In this document: piece after piece, positions 45,301-58,060 of the stretch
Layout of the letters: each line of letters begins with the position of its first letter
Position numbering within the stretch: position 1 is the stretch's first letter
Origin: Phocoena phocoena
Lineage: Eukaryota; Chordata; Mammalia; Artiodactyla; Phocoenidae
NCBI RefSeq assembly: GCF_963924675.1
Contig: NC_089222.1
Location: 5,524,501-5,588,500, forward strand
Reading direction: 5' to 3'
DNA: 64,000 nt
Notes under the pieces: generated by a model
What the model saw: the letters and a program-made list of their open reading frames with translations, nothing else
Told to the model about the DNA's origin: nothing
Databases searched by the model: none
Position numbers and translations under genes: made by a program

Positions 45301-46320
45301 TATTTTTTTGATTTCTTCAGTGATCTCTTGGCTATTTAGTAGTGTATTGTCTAGCCTCCATGTGTTTGTATTTTTTACAGTTTTTTTCCTGTAATTAATA
45401 TCTAGTCTCATAGCTCTGTGGTTGGAAAAGATACTTGATGTGATTTCAATTTTCTTAAATTTACCAAGGCTTGATTTATGATCCAAGATATGATCTATCC
45501 TGGAGAATGTTCCATGAGCACTTGAGAAGAAAGTGTTTTCTGTTGTTTTTGGATGGAATGTCTTATAAACATCAACTAAGTCCATCTTGTTTAATGTATC
45601 ATTTAAAACTTGTGTTTCTTTTTTTTCATTTTGGATGATCTGTCCATTGGTGAAAGTGGGGTGTTAAAGTCCCCTTTGTGTTACTGTCGATTTCCCCTTT
45701 TATGGCTGTTAGCAATTGCCTTATATGAGGTCCTCCTATGTTGGGTACATAACTATTTACAATTGTTTTATCTTCTTCTTGGATTGATCCCTTGATCATT
45801 ATGTAGTGTCCTTCTTTTTTTTTTTTCTCGTGGTACACGGGCCTCTCACTGTTGTGGCCTCTCCCATTGCAGAGCACAGGCTCCGGACGCACAGGCTTAG
45901 TGGCTATGGCTCATGGGCGCAGCCGCTCCGCGTCATGTGGGATCCTCCAGGACTGGGGCACGAACTTGTGTCCCGTGCATCGGCAGGTGGACTCTCAACC
46001 ACTGTGTCACCAGGGAAGCCCTGTAGTGTCCTTCTTTGTCTATTGTAATAGTCTTTGTTTTAAAGTGTATTTTGTCTGACATGAGAATTGCTACTCCAGC
46101 TTTCTTTTGATTTCCATTTGCGTGGAATATCTTTTTCCATCCCCTCACTATCAGTCTGTATGTGTCCTTAGTGCTGAAGTAGGTCTCTTGTAGACAGCAT
46201 ATATACAGGTCTTGTTTTTGTATCCATCAGCCAGTCTATGTCTTTTGGTTGGAGCATTTAATCCATTTACATTTAAGGTAATTATCGATATATATGTTCC
46301 TATTAATATTTTCTTAATTG
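42321..46320 (-). pseudogene. L1 ORF2 of copy B, broken
   Basis: The C-terminal 188-residue frame (42300-42866) keeps the cysteine motif [13 protein letters not shown] and ends HIYGI, but the stop codon is mutated so it runs about six codons further. The RT active site FADD is at 44022-44033 and GTRQGCPL near 44180. The endonuclease region near 45820-46020 is split by a CHR SINE. Multiple frameshifts. Confidence 0.92.
45818..46021 (-). mobile_element. CHR SINE (short form) inside L1 copy B
   Basis: Poly(T) on the left and tRNA-like head on the right (ccactgtgtcaccaggg). Perfect 16-bp target-site duplication TGTAGTGTCCTTCTTT at 45802-45817 and 46022-46037. It disrupts the ORF2 endonuclease region. 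Confidence 0.96.
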
Positions 46321-46369
46321 TTTTTGGTTTGTTACTGTAGGTCTTTTCCTTCTCTTGTGTTTCATGCCT

Positions 46370-47254
46370 AGAAAGTTCCTTTAGCTTTTTCTGTAGAGCT
46401 GGTTTGGTGGTTCTGAATTCTCTTAGCTTTTGCTTGTCTGTAATGGTTTTAATTTCTCCGTCAAATCTGAATGAGATCCTCGCCAGGTAGAATAATCTTG
46501 GTTGTAGGTTTTTCCCTTTCTTCTCTTTAAATATGTCCTGCCACTCCCTTCCGGCTTGTAGAGTTTCTGCTGAACGATCAGCTGTTAACCTTATGTGGAT
46601 TCCCTTATATGTTATTTGTTGTTTTTCCCTTTCTGCTTTTAATATTTATTCTTTGTATTTAATTTTTGATAGTTTGATTAATATGTGTCTTGGTGTGTTT
46701 CTCCTTGGATTTATCCTGTATGGGACTCTCTGCACTTCTTGCACTTGATTATTTCCTTTCCCATATAAGGGAAGTTTTCAACTATAATCTCTTCAAATAT
46801 TTTCTCAGTCCCTTTCTTTTTCTCTTCTTCTTCTGGGACCCCTATAATTCGAATGTTGGTGCATTTAATGTTGTCCCAGAGGTCTCTGAGACTGTCCTCA
46901 AGTCTTTTCATTCTTTTTTCTTTATTCTGCTCTGCAGTAGTTATTTCCACTATTTTTTCTTCCAGGTCACTTATCCGTTCTTCTGCGTCAGTTATTCTCC
47001 TACTGATTTCTTCTAGAGGCTTTTTAATTCATTTATTGTGTTGTTCATCATTGTTTGTTTGCTCTTTAGTTCTTCTAGGTCCTTGTTCAATGTTTCTTGT
47101 ATTTTCTCCATTGTATTTCCAAGATTTTGGATCATGTTTACAATCATTACTCTGAATTCTTTTTCAGGTAGACTGCCTCTTTCCTCTTCATTTGTTTGGT
47201 CTGGTGGGTTTTGGCCTTGCTTCTTTTCTGCTGTGTATTTCTCTGTCTTCCCAT
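46370..47254 (-). pseudogene. L1 ORF1 of copy B, broken
   Basis: Probable start ATG at 47252-47254. The central part (46711-46950) reads as an RNA-recognition-type region with the phrase RIIGVPEEEEKKKGTEKIFEE. The C-terminal domain follows in other frames. Frameshifts prevent translation. Confidence 0.85.
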
Positions 47255-49351
47255 TTTGCCTAACATACTGTGTTTGGGGTGTCCTTTTTGTAGGCTGCAG
47301 GTTTGTAGTTCCCGTTGTTTTTGGTTTCTGTCCCCAGTGGCTATGTTTGTTCAGTGGGTTGTGTAGGCTTCCTGGTGGAGGGGACTGGTGCCTGTGTTCT
47401 GGTGGGTGTGTCTGGATCTTTTCTTTCTGGTGGGAAGGACTGCCTCTGGTGGTGTGTTTTGGGGTGTCTGTGACCTTATTATGATTTTAGGCATCTTCTC
47501 TGCTGATGGGTGAGGTTGTTTTCCTGTGTTGTTAGTTGTTTGGCATGGGGTGTCCAGAACCTTAGCTTGCTCATCATTTAGTGTGTCTGGGTCTTAGCAT
47601 TGAGACGGAGATCTCTAGGACAGCTCTTGCCGATTGCTATTGCGTGGGGCCGGGAGGTCTCTGGTGTTCCAGTGTGCTGAACTTGGCTCTCCCACCTCAG
47701 AAGTTCAGGCCTGACACCTGGTCGGAGCAACAAGACCCTGTCAGCCACACGGCTAAGAAGAAAAGAGAGAAAAAAAGGATAGAAAAGAAAAGAAAAGAAA
47801 GTTACCAAAATAAATATTAAAATAAAAAAATTTAAAAAGTAATTAAGAAAAAAAAGAGCAACCAAACCAATAAACAAATCCACCAATGATAACAAGCGCT
47901 GATAACTAAACTAAGATAGACATAAAAATCTGAAAATGGTCCGTCGCATACAGCAAACCCCAAATCTCAGTTGCTCCCGAAGTCCACTGCCTCAATTTTG
48001 GGATGATTCATTGTCTCTTCAAGTATTCCACAGATGCAGGGTACATCAAGTTGGCTTTGGGGATTTAATCCACTGCTCCTGAGGCTGCTGGGAGAGATTT
48101 CCCTTTCTCTGCTTTGTTTGCACAGCTCCTGGATTCAACTTTGGTTTCTCCCCGCCTCTGCATGTAGGTTGCCCTCTGGTGTTTGTTCTTCGCCCAGACA
48201 GGAGGGGGTTAAAGGAGCAGCTGATTAGGGGGCTCTGGCTCACTCAGGCTGAGGGGATGGAGGGGTACGGAATGCAGGGCGAACCTGCGGTGGCAGAAGC
48301 TAGCATGACATCGCAACAGCCTGAGGTGTGCCGTGTGTTGTCCTGAGAAAGTTGTCCCTGGATCACGGGACCATGGCAGTGGTGGCTCCCGGAAGGGGGG
48401 TGTGGATAGTAACCTGTAATTGCACACAGGCTTCTTGGTGGCTGCAGAAGCAGCCTTAGCATTTAATGCCTGTCTCTGGGTTCCATGCTGATAGCCGCAG
48501 CTTGCACTGGTCTCTGAACCTCGTTTAGGTGGTGTTCTGAATCTCCTCTCCTTGCGCACCCCAAAGCCATGGTCTCTTGACTCTTAAGCAGTTTCAGACC
48601 TTTTTCCGGCCTCCCTCCCAGGCAACTGTGGCGCACTCGTTCCCTTCAGGCTGTGTTCGCGCAGCCAACCCCAGTCCTCTCCCTGGGATCTGACCTCCGA
48701 GGCCCAAGCCTCAGCTCCAAGCCCCCACCCGCCCCCGGCAGGTAAGCAGACAAGCCTTTCGGGCTCGTGAGTGCTGGTCGGCACCGATCCTCTGCGGGAT
48801 TCTCTGCGCTTTGCCCTCTGCACTCCTGTTGCTGTGCTCTCCTCCGTGGCTCCGAAGCTCCCCCCCTCCGCCACCCTCACTCTCCACCCGCGAAGGGGCT
48901 TCCTAGTGTTTGGAAACTTTTCCTCCTTCACAGCTCCTTCCCACTGGTGCAGGTCCCGTCCCTATTCTTTTTTTTAAAAAAATTTTTTAACATCTTTATT
49001 GGGGTATAATTGCTTTACAATGGTGTGTTAGCTTCTGCTTTATAACAAAGTGAATCAGTTATACATATACATATGTTCCCATATCTCTTCCCTCTTGCGT
49101 CTCCCTCCCTCCCACCCTCCCTATCCCACCCATCCAGGCAGTCACAAAGCACCGAGCTAATATCCCTGTGCTATGCGGCTGCTTCCCACTAGCTATCTAC
49201 CTTACATTTGGTAGTGTATATATGTCCATGCCTCTCTCTCGCTTTGTCACAGCTTACCCTTCCCCCTCCCCATATCCTCAAGTCCGTTCTCTAGCAGGTC
49301 TGTGTCTTTATTCCTGTCTTACCCCTAGGTTCTTCATGACATTTTTTTTTC

Positions 49352-50335
49352 TTAAATTCCATATATATGTGTTAGCATACGGTATTTGTCTTTCTCTTTC
49401 TGACTTACTTCACTCTGTATGACAGACTCTAGGTCTATCCACCTCATTACAAATAGCTCAATTTCATTTCTTTTTATGGCTGAGTAATATTCCATTGTGT
49501 ATATGTGCCACATCTTCTTTATCCATTCATCCGATGATGGGCACTTAGGTAGTTTCCATCTCCGGGCTATTGTGAAAAGAGCTGCAACGAACATTTTGGT
49601 ACATGACTCTTTTTGAATTATGGTTTTCTCAGGGTATATGCCCAGTAGTGGCATTGCTGGGTCATATGGTAGTTCTGTTTGTAGTTTTTTAATGAACCTC
49701 CATACTGTTCTCCATAGTGGCTGTACCAATTCACATTCCCACCAGCAGTGCAAGAGTGTTCCGTTTTCTTCACACCCTCTCCAGCATTTATTGTTTGTAG
49801 AATTTTCGATGCTGGCCATTCTGAGTGGTGTGAGATGATATCTCATTGTAGTTTTGATTTGCATTTCTCTAATGATTAATGATGTTGAGCATTCTTTCAT
49901 GTGTTTGTTGGCAGTCTGTATATCTTCTTTGGAGAAATGTCTATTTAGGTCTTCTGCCCATTTTTGGATTGGGTTGTTTGTTTTTTTGTTATTGAGCTGC
50001 ATGAGCTGCTTATAAATTTTGGAAATTAATCCTTTGTCAGTTGCTTCATTTGCAAATATTTTCTCCCATTCTGAGGGTTGTCTTTTCATCTTGTTTATGG
50101 TTTTCTTTGCTGTGCAGAAGCTTTTAAGTTTCATTAGGTCCCATTTGTTTATTTTTGTTTTTATTTCCATTTCTCTAGGAGGTGGGTCAAAAAGGATCTT
50201 GCTGTGATTTATGTCATAGAGTGTTTTGCCTATGTTTTCCTCTAAGAGTTTGATAGTTTCTGGCCTTACATTTAGGTCTTTAATCCATTTTGAGCTTATT
50301 TTTGTGTATGGTGTTAGGGAGTGATCTAATCTCAT
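49352..50335 (-). pseudogene. ORF2 C-terminal fragment of L1 copy C, open for 327 codons
   Basis: Uninterrupted frame from [12 protein letters not shown] to HIYGI-stop, holding the C-terminal part of ORF2p and the intact cysteine motif ([13 protein letters not shown]). It lacks the endonuclease and RT core on this strand. It is the least decayed L1 frame in the window, so copy C is probably the youngest L1 here. It has no start or promoter of its own and is not a functional gene. Confidence 0.9.
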
Positions 50336-50479
50336 ACTTTTACATGTACGTGTCCAGTTTTCCCAGCACCACTTATTGAAGAGGCTGTCCTTACCATTGC
50401 AACAAAAAGAATAAAATATCTAGGAATAAACCTACCTAAGGAGACAAAAGACCTGTATGCAGAAAATTATAAGACACTG

Positions 50480-50933
50480 ATGAAAGAAATTAAAGATGAT
50501 ACAAATAGATGGAGAGATATACCGTGTTCTTGGATTGGAAGAATCAACATTGTGAAAATGACTCTACTACCCAAAGCAATCTACAGATTCAATGCAATCC
50601 CTATCAAACTACCACTGGCATTTTTCACAGAACTAGAACAAAAAATTTCACAATTTGTATGGAAACACAAAAGACCCCGAACAGCCAAAGCAATCTTGAG
50701 GACGAAAAACGGAGCTGGAGGAATCAGGCTCCCTGACTTCAGACTATGCTACAAAGCTACAGTAATCAAGACAGTATGGTGCTGGCAGAAAAACAGAAAG
50801 ATAGATCAATGGAACAGGATAGAAATCCCAGAGATAAACCCACACACATATGGTCACCTTATCTTTGATAAAGGAAACAGGAATGTACAGTGGAGAAAGG
50901 ATAGCCTCTTCAATAAGTGGTGCTGGGAAAACC
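50480..50933 (+). pseudogene. Inverted ORF2 segment of L1 copy C
   Basis: Plus-strand frame reading [20 protein letters not shown], then RINIVKM and WCWE: RT/thumb-region sequence of ORF2p. The frame runs on into copy B 5-prime UTR sequence, so the tail past 50933 is chance. Confidence 0.9.
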
Positions 50934-51142
50934 ATCCCTATTCTTTTGTCTCTGTTTTTTCTTTTGCCCTACCCAGGTATGTGGGGAGTTTCTTGCCTTT
51001 TGGGAAATCTGAAGTCTTCTGCCAGCGTTCATTAGGTGTTCTGTAGGTGTTGTTCCACATGTAGATGTATTTTTGATGTATTTGTGGGGAGGAACATGAT
51101 CTCCATGTCTTAATCCTCTGCCATCTTTGTGAGGTGATATCT

Positions 51143-52057
51143 AATTGTAGTTTTGGTTTGCATTTATCTAATAAAAGAGATGATGAGCATCTTTTCACGT
51201 ACCTGTTATCCATCTGTATATCTTCTTGGAAAAATGTCTATTCGGGTCTTCTGCCCGTTTTTTTTTTTTTGATTAGGTTGTTTGTTTTTTTGATGTTGAG
51301 TTGTATGAGCTGTTTATATATTTTGTATATTAATCTGTAGCTGGTCATATCATTTGCAAATATATTCTCCTGTTCTGTAGGTTGTCTTTTTGCTTTGTCA
51401 ATGGTTTCCTTTGCTGTGAAAACTTAATTTTAATTAGGTCCCATTTGTTTATTTTTGCATTTATTTCTTTTGCCTTAGGAGACAGATCCAAAAAAATATT
51501 GCTATGATTTATGTCAAAGGGTGTTGTGCCTATGTTCTCTTCCAGTAGTTTTATGGTTTCAGATCTTACATTTATGTCTCTACACCATCTGAGTTTATTT
51601 TTGAATATGGTGTGAGGAAATATTCTAATCTCATTGTTTTACATGTAGCTGTCCAGTTTCCGAGCACCACTTAATGAAGAGACTGTCTTTTCTCCACTGT
51701 ATATTCTTTGTCTTAGGTTAATTGACTGTAGCTGGGTAGGTTTCTTTCTGGGGTCTCTATTCTGTTCCATTGATGTACGTGTCTTTTTTCTGTGCCAGTC
51801 CATGCTGTTTTTTTTTTTGTTTGTTTGTTTTTGTTTTTGTTTTTTGCAGTACACGGACGTCTCACTGTTGTGGCCTCTCCTGTTGTGGAGCACAGGCTCC
51901 GGACGCGCAGGCTCAGCAGCCATGGCTTACGGGCCCAGCCACTCCGCGGCATGTGAGATCTTCCCGGACCGGGGCACGAACCTGTGTCCCCTGCATCAGC
52001 AGACGGACTCTCAACCACTGTGCCACCAGGGAAGCCCCAGCCCATGCTGTTTTGATT
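51143..52057 (-). mobile_element. Old L1 (host of nested stack II), 5-prime-ward part
   Basis: Resumes the element of 41131-41951 (taattgtagttttggtttgcatttatctaat, tttgcaaatatattctcc, tgttccattgatgtacgtg). A CHR SINE occupies 51812-52036. Truncated within ORF2. Confidence 0.87.
51812..52036 (-). mobile_element. CHR SINE (short form) in the old L1
   Basis: Expanded T/TTTG-rich tail on the left, tRNA-like head on the right. Flanks CCAGTCCATGCTGTTTT (51795-51811) and CCAGCCCATGCTGTTTT (52037-52053) differ at one of 17 positions. Confidence 0.95.
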
Positions 52058-52073
52058 AAACCCTATAAGCTAT

Positions 52074-52684
52074 TATACTGGAAATTATCTGATTTGAAAA
52101 TAAGAAAAGGTCATAAATCACAAAGGAGATACCTTTCTTTTCTCTTAGCATACAGTTTTATCTGCAGCAGTCATGATCTTATTTTTCTTGCATTTAACTT
52201 AAGCTGGCTTAGGCATTAGTCCTGGAGGTGGAGTATATTGGAACTGGGAAGGAGTCATGTAATCCAAATGCCTTATTTTGCAGATGAGGAAATACCCATA
52301 TCTTGCCTGCCTGATGTGACATGGCTAGGGAGTTTCAGGAATTGGAGTTTCCTGTTTCTCGTTTCAATATCTTTCCAATACGTCTAAGAGGTGTAAATAA
52401 TTCTTATGTAATGTGGCAACTCTGACAGATTGGTAGTGCCTGTCTGGGCTATTATTTTCAACAGTAAGAAGCTGCTTTTTGGCCCGTGAGAGAGGAAAGA
52501 GAGTGGAGAAAATTATGCATTGTATTCACCAATTCTGCATTACCTAATGCAGCTTCATAGTGAGGTAAGCTTCATGATGTCTCTTGGCAGTATTGAGAAT
52601 GTGCTAGTTTTATTTATCTTTCAAGTTGTGGCAGTCTGAATGAAAAACCCTGATAGTGTCATCACTAACAGCATTAGCATTCCA
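52074..52684. other. Unassigned sequence
   Basis: A short stretch near 52265-52330 (ttattttgcagatgagga, gatgtgacatggctagg) is MIR-like. The remainder is unassigned. Confidence 0.4.
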
Positions 52685-52830
52685 GTGGTGTGGAAAGAAC
52701 ATAGGCTGGGTGTCTGAAAATCTAGGTTTTAGCCTTAGTCTGTTACTCACGATCATGGGCAGGTCATTAAACACACCTAAACTTTAGTTTGCTCATTTGT
52801 TAGACAGTGCTGTGAAACAAGATTCTATTC
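52685..52830 (+). repeat. MIR SINE
   Basis: Matches the MIR 5-prime half: gtgtggaaagaacataggctggg, ctaggttttagcc, gttactcacgatcatgggcaggtcatt, actttagtttgctcatttgt. Confidence 0.78.
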
Positions 52831-52907
52831 TATGTTCAAATTCTTATGATTCTACAAGAATATGTTTTGATAGCAATCTGTAAACATAATTTGTTGCTTT
52901 CATAAAC

Positions 52908-52972
52908 ATATCTGTATCTATCATCTCTCTATATCCTATCATTGATCTATCTATCCATCTATCTACCTATTT
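52908..52972. repeat. Degenerate (TATC)n tetranucleotide repeat
   Basis: Contains ctatctatccatctatctacctattt and related words; interrupted, probably old. Confidence 0.85.
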
Positions 52973-53069
52973 AACATAACCTTTAAGAGGCATGAATCAA
53001 ATTCATTAAATTGAATCAAATTCACTAAAAATATCCAAGCATTTATAATATTAGGATTAATAATTACAA

Positions 53070-53290
53070 GAAAACATATTTGTATGGAGCTTTTATTTAT
53101 GTCTTCACATTTGATCTCCATAACAAATTTATGAGGTTGGCAGAGATCTTTTTTTGTGACATGGCATGGCTTGACAAAAAGGGCTCCATTTACAGGTAAT
53201 AAAATTGTGACTTGGGAAGCATGCATGACAAAACAGTAAATCACAGAACAAGTAAGTGAACAAATTGGAGTTTGATTTCACACTGGATGC
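53070..53290 (+). repeat. MIR-like SINE
   Basis: Resembles a MIR with an internal disruption: ttcacatttgatctccataac, tatgaggttggcagag, then ccatttacaggtaataaaattg and acaagtaagtgaac. Confidence 0.55.
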
Positions 53291-53914
53291 ACATTTTCTG
53301 TAGATTACATTTCCTTCATAATCCTTTACAATTAAAACCAGTTATAGTTTGCTTAGAACATTTTTTTTTTTTTTATGGAGACGACTGTTTCATGTCTAGG
53401 GTAATTCAGATTCCAGATACTTTGAGTTTTACTTAGTGAGTTTGTGTTGTTTTTGTTGAGGCATATAATAGATCTCCAGCATCCTCTCTGTTCTCTTTCT
53501 GCACGAGAAGTCATATGCTTCGCCACTCCTCATGACAGGTCTCTCTTGATCCTTGTTCATTCTTGGCTCGAATTAACCCCTCCCATTGAGTCATGGTGGG
53601 TCTTTGCCACCACTTTTCAGCCTAGTTTCAGTGTGAACCTTGGATAGAAAACAACTCAGAGTGTCCCATCAGTGAGATTGAGATGCCGCAAAGAAGGGCA
53701 TAGGAGGGTGTAACATCTGTACTGAATCAAAGTGATTGGTTGCCAGATGTACTCCACATGCCTTATCCTTTTCTTTCTGGATAACGTGCTCATCAGGCAG
53801 CATTTAACAGCTGTTAAGTGACCTGGATTGTGTGGTATCTTTACTGTTGCAAAATTTTCCAATTGTTTAACAAGACAAACACATGAGTAAACTGTTAGGG
53901 CAAATGGTTTATGT
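53291..53914. other. Unassigned sequence
   Basis: No recognisable repeat apart from a poly(T) run near 53361. Confidence 0.4.
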
Positions 53915-56900
53915 AATGTTTTGTTAAATTATATATGTTTCGGGTGTATGGCATTATAATTTAACATCTGTATAGACTACAGAGTGATCACCACCACAAG
54001 ACCAGTTACCATCCATCACCATACGGTTGACCCCCTTCATCCACTTCACCCTTCACCCCTCATAACCACTAATCTGTTATCTGTATCTATGATTTTTTTT
54101 GTTTGTTCATTTTTTTTTTTAGATTCCACATATGAGAGAAATCATATGATATTGTCTTTCTCCATTTGACTTATTTCACTAAACATAATACCTTCAAGGT
54201 CAATCCATATTGTCACAAATGGCAGGATCTCACCCATTTCTATAGCTGACTGTTATTCCATTGTACATATATACCACATCTTCTTTATTTGTTCATCCAC
54301 TGATGGATACTTAGGTTGTTTCCATATCTTGACTATAGTGAATAATGCTGCAGTGGAAAAAAAGGTGTATATATTGTATATTTTGGATTCATGTTTTTCT
54401 GTATTTTGGATGTTATACCCAGATGTGGGATAGCTGGGTCATATGGTAGTTCTGTTTTAATTTTTTGTTTCCATAGTGGCCGCACCAATTTACATTTCTA
54501 ACAGTACACAAGGGTTCCCTTTTCTCTACCTACTCTCCAACATTTGTTATTTCTTTTTTTTTTTCATCTGTTATTTCTTGGCTTTTTGATAATAGCCATT
54601 CTAACAGGTGTGAGGTAGTATCTCATGTGGTTTGGATTTGCATTTCTCTAATTATTAGTGATGCTGAACATACTTTCATGTGCCTGCTCACCATCTGTAC
54701 GTCTTCTCTGGAAAATGTCTACTCAGATCCTCTGCCCATTTATTAATTGAGTTGTTTGTTTTTTAGTTGTTGAGTTATATGAGTTCTTTATATATTTTGG
54801 ATATTAACCCCTTATTGGATAAATGATTTGCAAATATCTTCTCCTGTTTAGTAGGTTCCTTTGATGATGGTTTCCTTTGCTGTGCAGAAGCTTTTTAGTT
54901 TGATGTAGTCCCATTTGTTTAGTTTTATTTTTGTTTCCTTTGCCTTTGGAGTCAGATTCTCAAAAACATTGCTAAGACTGATGTCAGTGAAATTACCACC
55001 AATGTTTTTTCCTAGGAATTTTATGGTTTCAAGACTTACATTCAAGGCTTTAATCCATTTTGAGTTAATTTTTTTGTGTATGTTGTGGTCTAGTTTCATT
55101 CTTTTGCATGTGGTTGTCCAGTTTCCCAAAACCATTTATTGAAGACTGTCCTTTCTCCATTGTATGTTTTTGTTCCTTTGTTGTAAATTAATCATACATA
55201 TATATGTGTATATATGTATGTGTCAATTTATGTGGTTTATTTCGAGGCTTGCAATTCTGTTCCATTGATCTGTGTATCTGTTTTTGTGCCAGTAACATAC
55301 TATTTTGATTACTATAGCTTTGTAGTATAGTCTGAAATTATGTAACTTGATACCTCCAGCTTTGTTCTTCTTTCTCAAGATTGTTTTGGTTATTCAGGGT
55401 CTTTTGTGTTTCCATACAAATATTAGAATTATTTGTTCTGGTTCTGTGAACTATGCTGTTGGAATTTTGATAGGGATTGCATTAACTCTGTAGATTGCTT
55501 GGGGTAGTATGAACTCTTTCTGATAGTTTGCTAATAGTGTATAAAAATGCCACAGATTTCTGTATATTGATTTTGTATCCTGCAACTTTACTGAATTCAT
55601 TTATTAGTTCTAATAGCTTCTTGGTGGAGTCTTTAGGTTTTTCTATATATAGTATCATGTCATCTGTAAATAGTGACAATTTTACTTCTTCCTTTCTGAT
55701 TTGGATGCCTTTTATTTCTTTTGCTTGCCTAATTGCTGTAGCTAGGACTTCTAATACTATGTTGAATAAAAGTGGTGAGAGTGGGCATCTTTGTCTTGTT
55801 CCTGATCTTAGAGGAAAAGTTGAGTATGTTAGCTCTGGGTTTGTGGTATATGGCCTTTGTTGTGCTGAGGTACGTTCCCTCTATTCCCACTTTGTTGAGA
55901 CTTTTTGTCATCCACAGATGTTGAATTTTGTCAGATGCTCTTTTTGCATCAGTTGAGATGATCATAAAATTTTTATCCTTCATTCTGTTAATGTTATGTA
56001 TGTGTTAATGTATGTGATGTTAATGTGATGTGATGTGTATATATAAGGATATTGGCCTATAATGTTCTATTTTTTTGGGGGTTCTTGTCTGGTTTTGATC
56101 TCAGAGTAATGTTAGTTTTATAAAATGAGTTTGGAATGTTTCTCTCCTCTTCAATTTTTTGAAAGATTTTGAGAAGGGTAGCTACTAAATCTTTTTTGAA
56201 TTTTTATAGAATTTGCTAGTGAAGCCATCTGGCCTGGGCTTTTGTTCTTGGGACATTTTTGATTACAGTTGCAATCTCCTTACTAATAGTAATTCATCTA
56301 TTCAGATTTTCTATTTCTTCATGATTTGTTTCTTAGATTATGTTTCTAAAGAATTTATCCATTTCTTCTAGGGTGTCCAATTTGTTGGCATATAATTGTT
56401 TGTAGTAGTCTCTTATGATCCTTTGTATTTCTTTGATATTAGTTGTGAATTCTCTTCTTTCATGTATGATTTTATTTATTTGAGTCTTCTCTTTTTTTCT
56501 TGGTTAGTCTAGCTAAAGGTTTGTTGACTTTTTTTTTTTTTATCTTTTCAGAGAACCAGCTCTTAGTTTCATTGATTTTTACTGTTTTATTTAATGTCTC
56601 TATTTTTTAAATTTCTGCTCTGATCTTTGCTATTTCCTTCCTTCTACTAATTTGAACTTTTTTTTTTTCTTCTTCTGGTTCATTTAGGTGTAAAGTTAGA
56701 TTGTTTATTTGGGATTTTTCTTATTTCTTGATGTAGGTCTGTATTGCTATGAACTTTCCTCTTAGAACTGCTTTTGCTTTATCCCATAGCCCCTGGTATA
56801 ACATATTTCTGTTTTAATTTGTCTCTAGGTATTTTTTTTTTTCCTTTGATTTCTTTGATGAACCATTGGTTGTTCAGTAGCATATTTTTAATCTCCATGT

Positions 56901-58060
56901 TTGGTGGGGTTTTTTTTTCTGGTTTTCTTCTTGTAATTGATTTCTGGTTTCATCCATTGTTGTCAGAAAAGATGCTTGATGTGATTTCAGTCTTCTCGAA
57001 TTCACTGATACTTTTTTGTAACCTAACATGTGATCTATCCTGAAGAATGTTTCATGTGTACTTGAGAGGAATGTATAGTCTACTGCTTTTGGATTGAATG
57101 TTTTATATATATCTATTAAGTTCATCTGGTCTGATGTGTCATTATTGATTTTGTCTGGATGATCTATCCATTGATGTAAGTCTAGTGTTAAAGTTCTCTG
57201 CTCTTATTGTACTGCTTTCAATTTCTCCCTTCAAGTCTTTTAGTGCTTGCTTTATATATTTAGGTTCTTCTTTGTTGGATGCATATACATTTATAAATGT
57301 TATATCTTCTTTTACATTTTTTATTTTATGCATCCCTTAACTAATTATTATAATTTTAGTTAATTTGACTCTTTTTGTCTTTTAACCTTCATGCTTGCTT
57401 TATAAGTGATCAATACACTGCCTTTATTATGTATTTACCTTTTCCAGAGAGACATTTAGTTTTGTGTGTTTTCTTATTATTTATTAGTGCCATTTCTTTT
57501 CAGCTTAAAAAAGTCCCTTAAGCATTTCTTATAGGGCCAATTTAGTGGTGATGAACTACTTTAGCTTTTGCTTCTCAGGGAAATTCTTAATGTCTCCTTC
57601 AATTCTGAATGATAACCTCACTGGGCAGAGAATTCTTATTTGGAAAGTTTTTTCTTTTCAGCACTTTGAATATGTCATGCCACTCCCTTCTGGTCCATAA
57701 GGTTTCTGCTGAAAAATTTTTTGATAGCTTTTTGGGTCAAGTGAGTCTGCGAATGTGTACTTTGAGAGTGGATTTTCTGTTCCCTGCAGTTCTGTAGTTT
57801 TGTGTGTATTCCCAGTTGGTTTTTAAAGCAAAGTGTTTTGGAGGCTTGTCTCTCCTGTGCAGGATCTAGGAGTTGTGGTGCCTGATGTGAAAATTGAATT
57901 ACTTGCTCCTCATGGAAAAGATTCATACCTTTGTGGTCCCTCCTAATTATGGAATGCTGCAGCTAGAGTGTGGTGAATTTTCTATATGTGGTTGTATATT
58001 TGATGTGTTCACAGGAGGAGGTGAGTTTAGGATCTTCCTACACTGCCAACATGAACCCTC
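53915..58060 (-). mobile_element. Old L1 with internal deletion (copy E)
   Basis: From the left it contains the 3-prime region, most of ORF2 in broken frames and part of the region upstream of ORF2. From about 57730 it jumps to 5-prime UTR-like sequence, ending ggaggaggtgag..atcttcctacactgcc near 58055. The RT site is FTDD (55659-55670) in place of FADD. Much of ORF1 is absent, giving about 4.1 kb. Confidence 0.85.

Larger units (their letters stand above)
48972..50934 (-). mobile_element. 5-prime-inverted (twin-primed) L1 (copy C)
   Basis: 48972-50390 is L1 3-prime UTR plus ORF2 on the minus strand; 50391-50932 is the upstream ORF2 segment on the plus strand. A 29-bp word is present in both arms (50357-50385, and inverted at 50904-50932). 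The 13-bp duplication TCCCTATTCTTTT at 48959-48971 and 50935-50947 brackets the whole unit. It is inserted in the 5-prime UTR of copy B. Confidence 0.95.
41952..51128 (-). mobile_element. Full-length L1 (copy B) carrying nested insertions
   Basis: Flanked by a perfect 14-bp target-site duplication, GTGAGGTGATATCT, at 41938-41951 and 51129-51142. The 5-prime end (reverse of aagatggcagagg) is near 51127. After removing the CHR SINE at 45818-46021 and the L1 at 48972-50934 about 7.0 kb remains, the same size as copy A. Both ORFs are broken. Confidence 0.95.

Noticed and set aside
53361..53374. Poly(T) tract as a transcription terminator
   Set aside because: No pol III gene lies upstream, and similar runs are common throughout the window.
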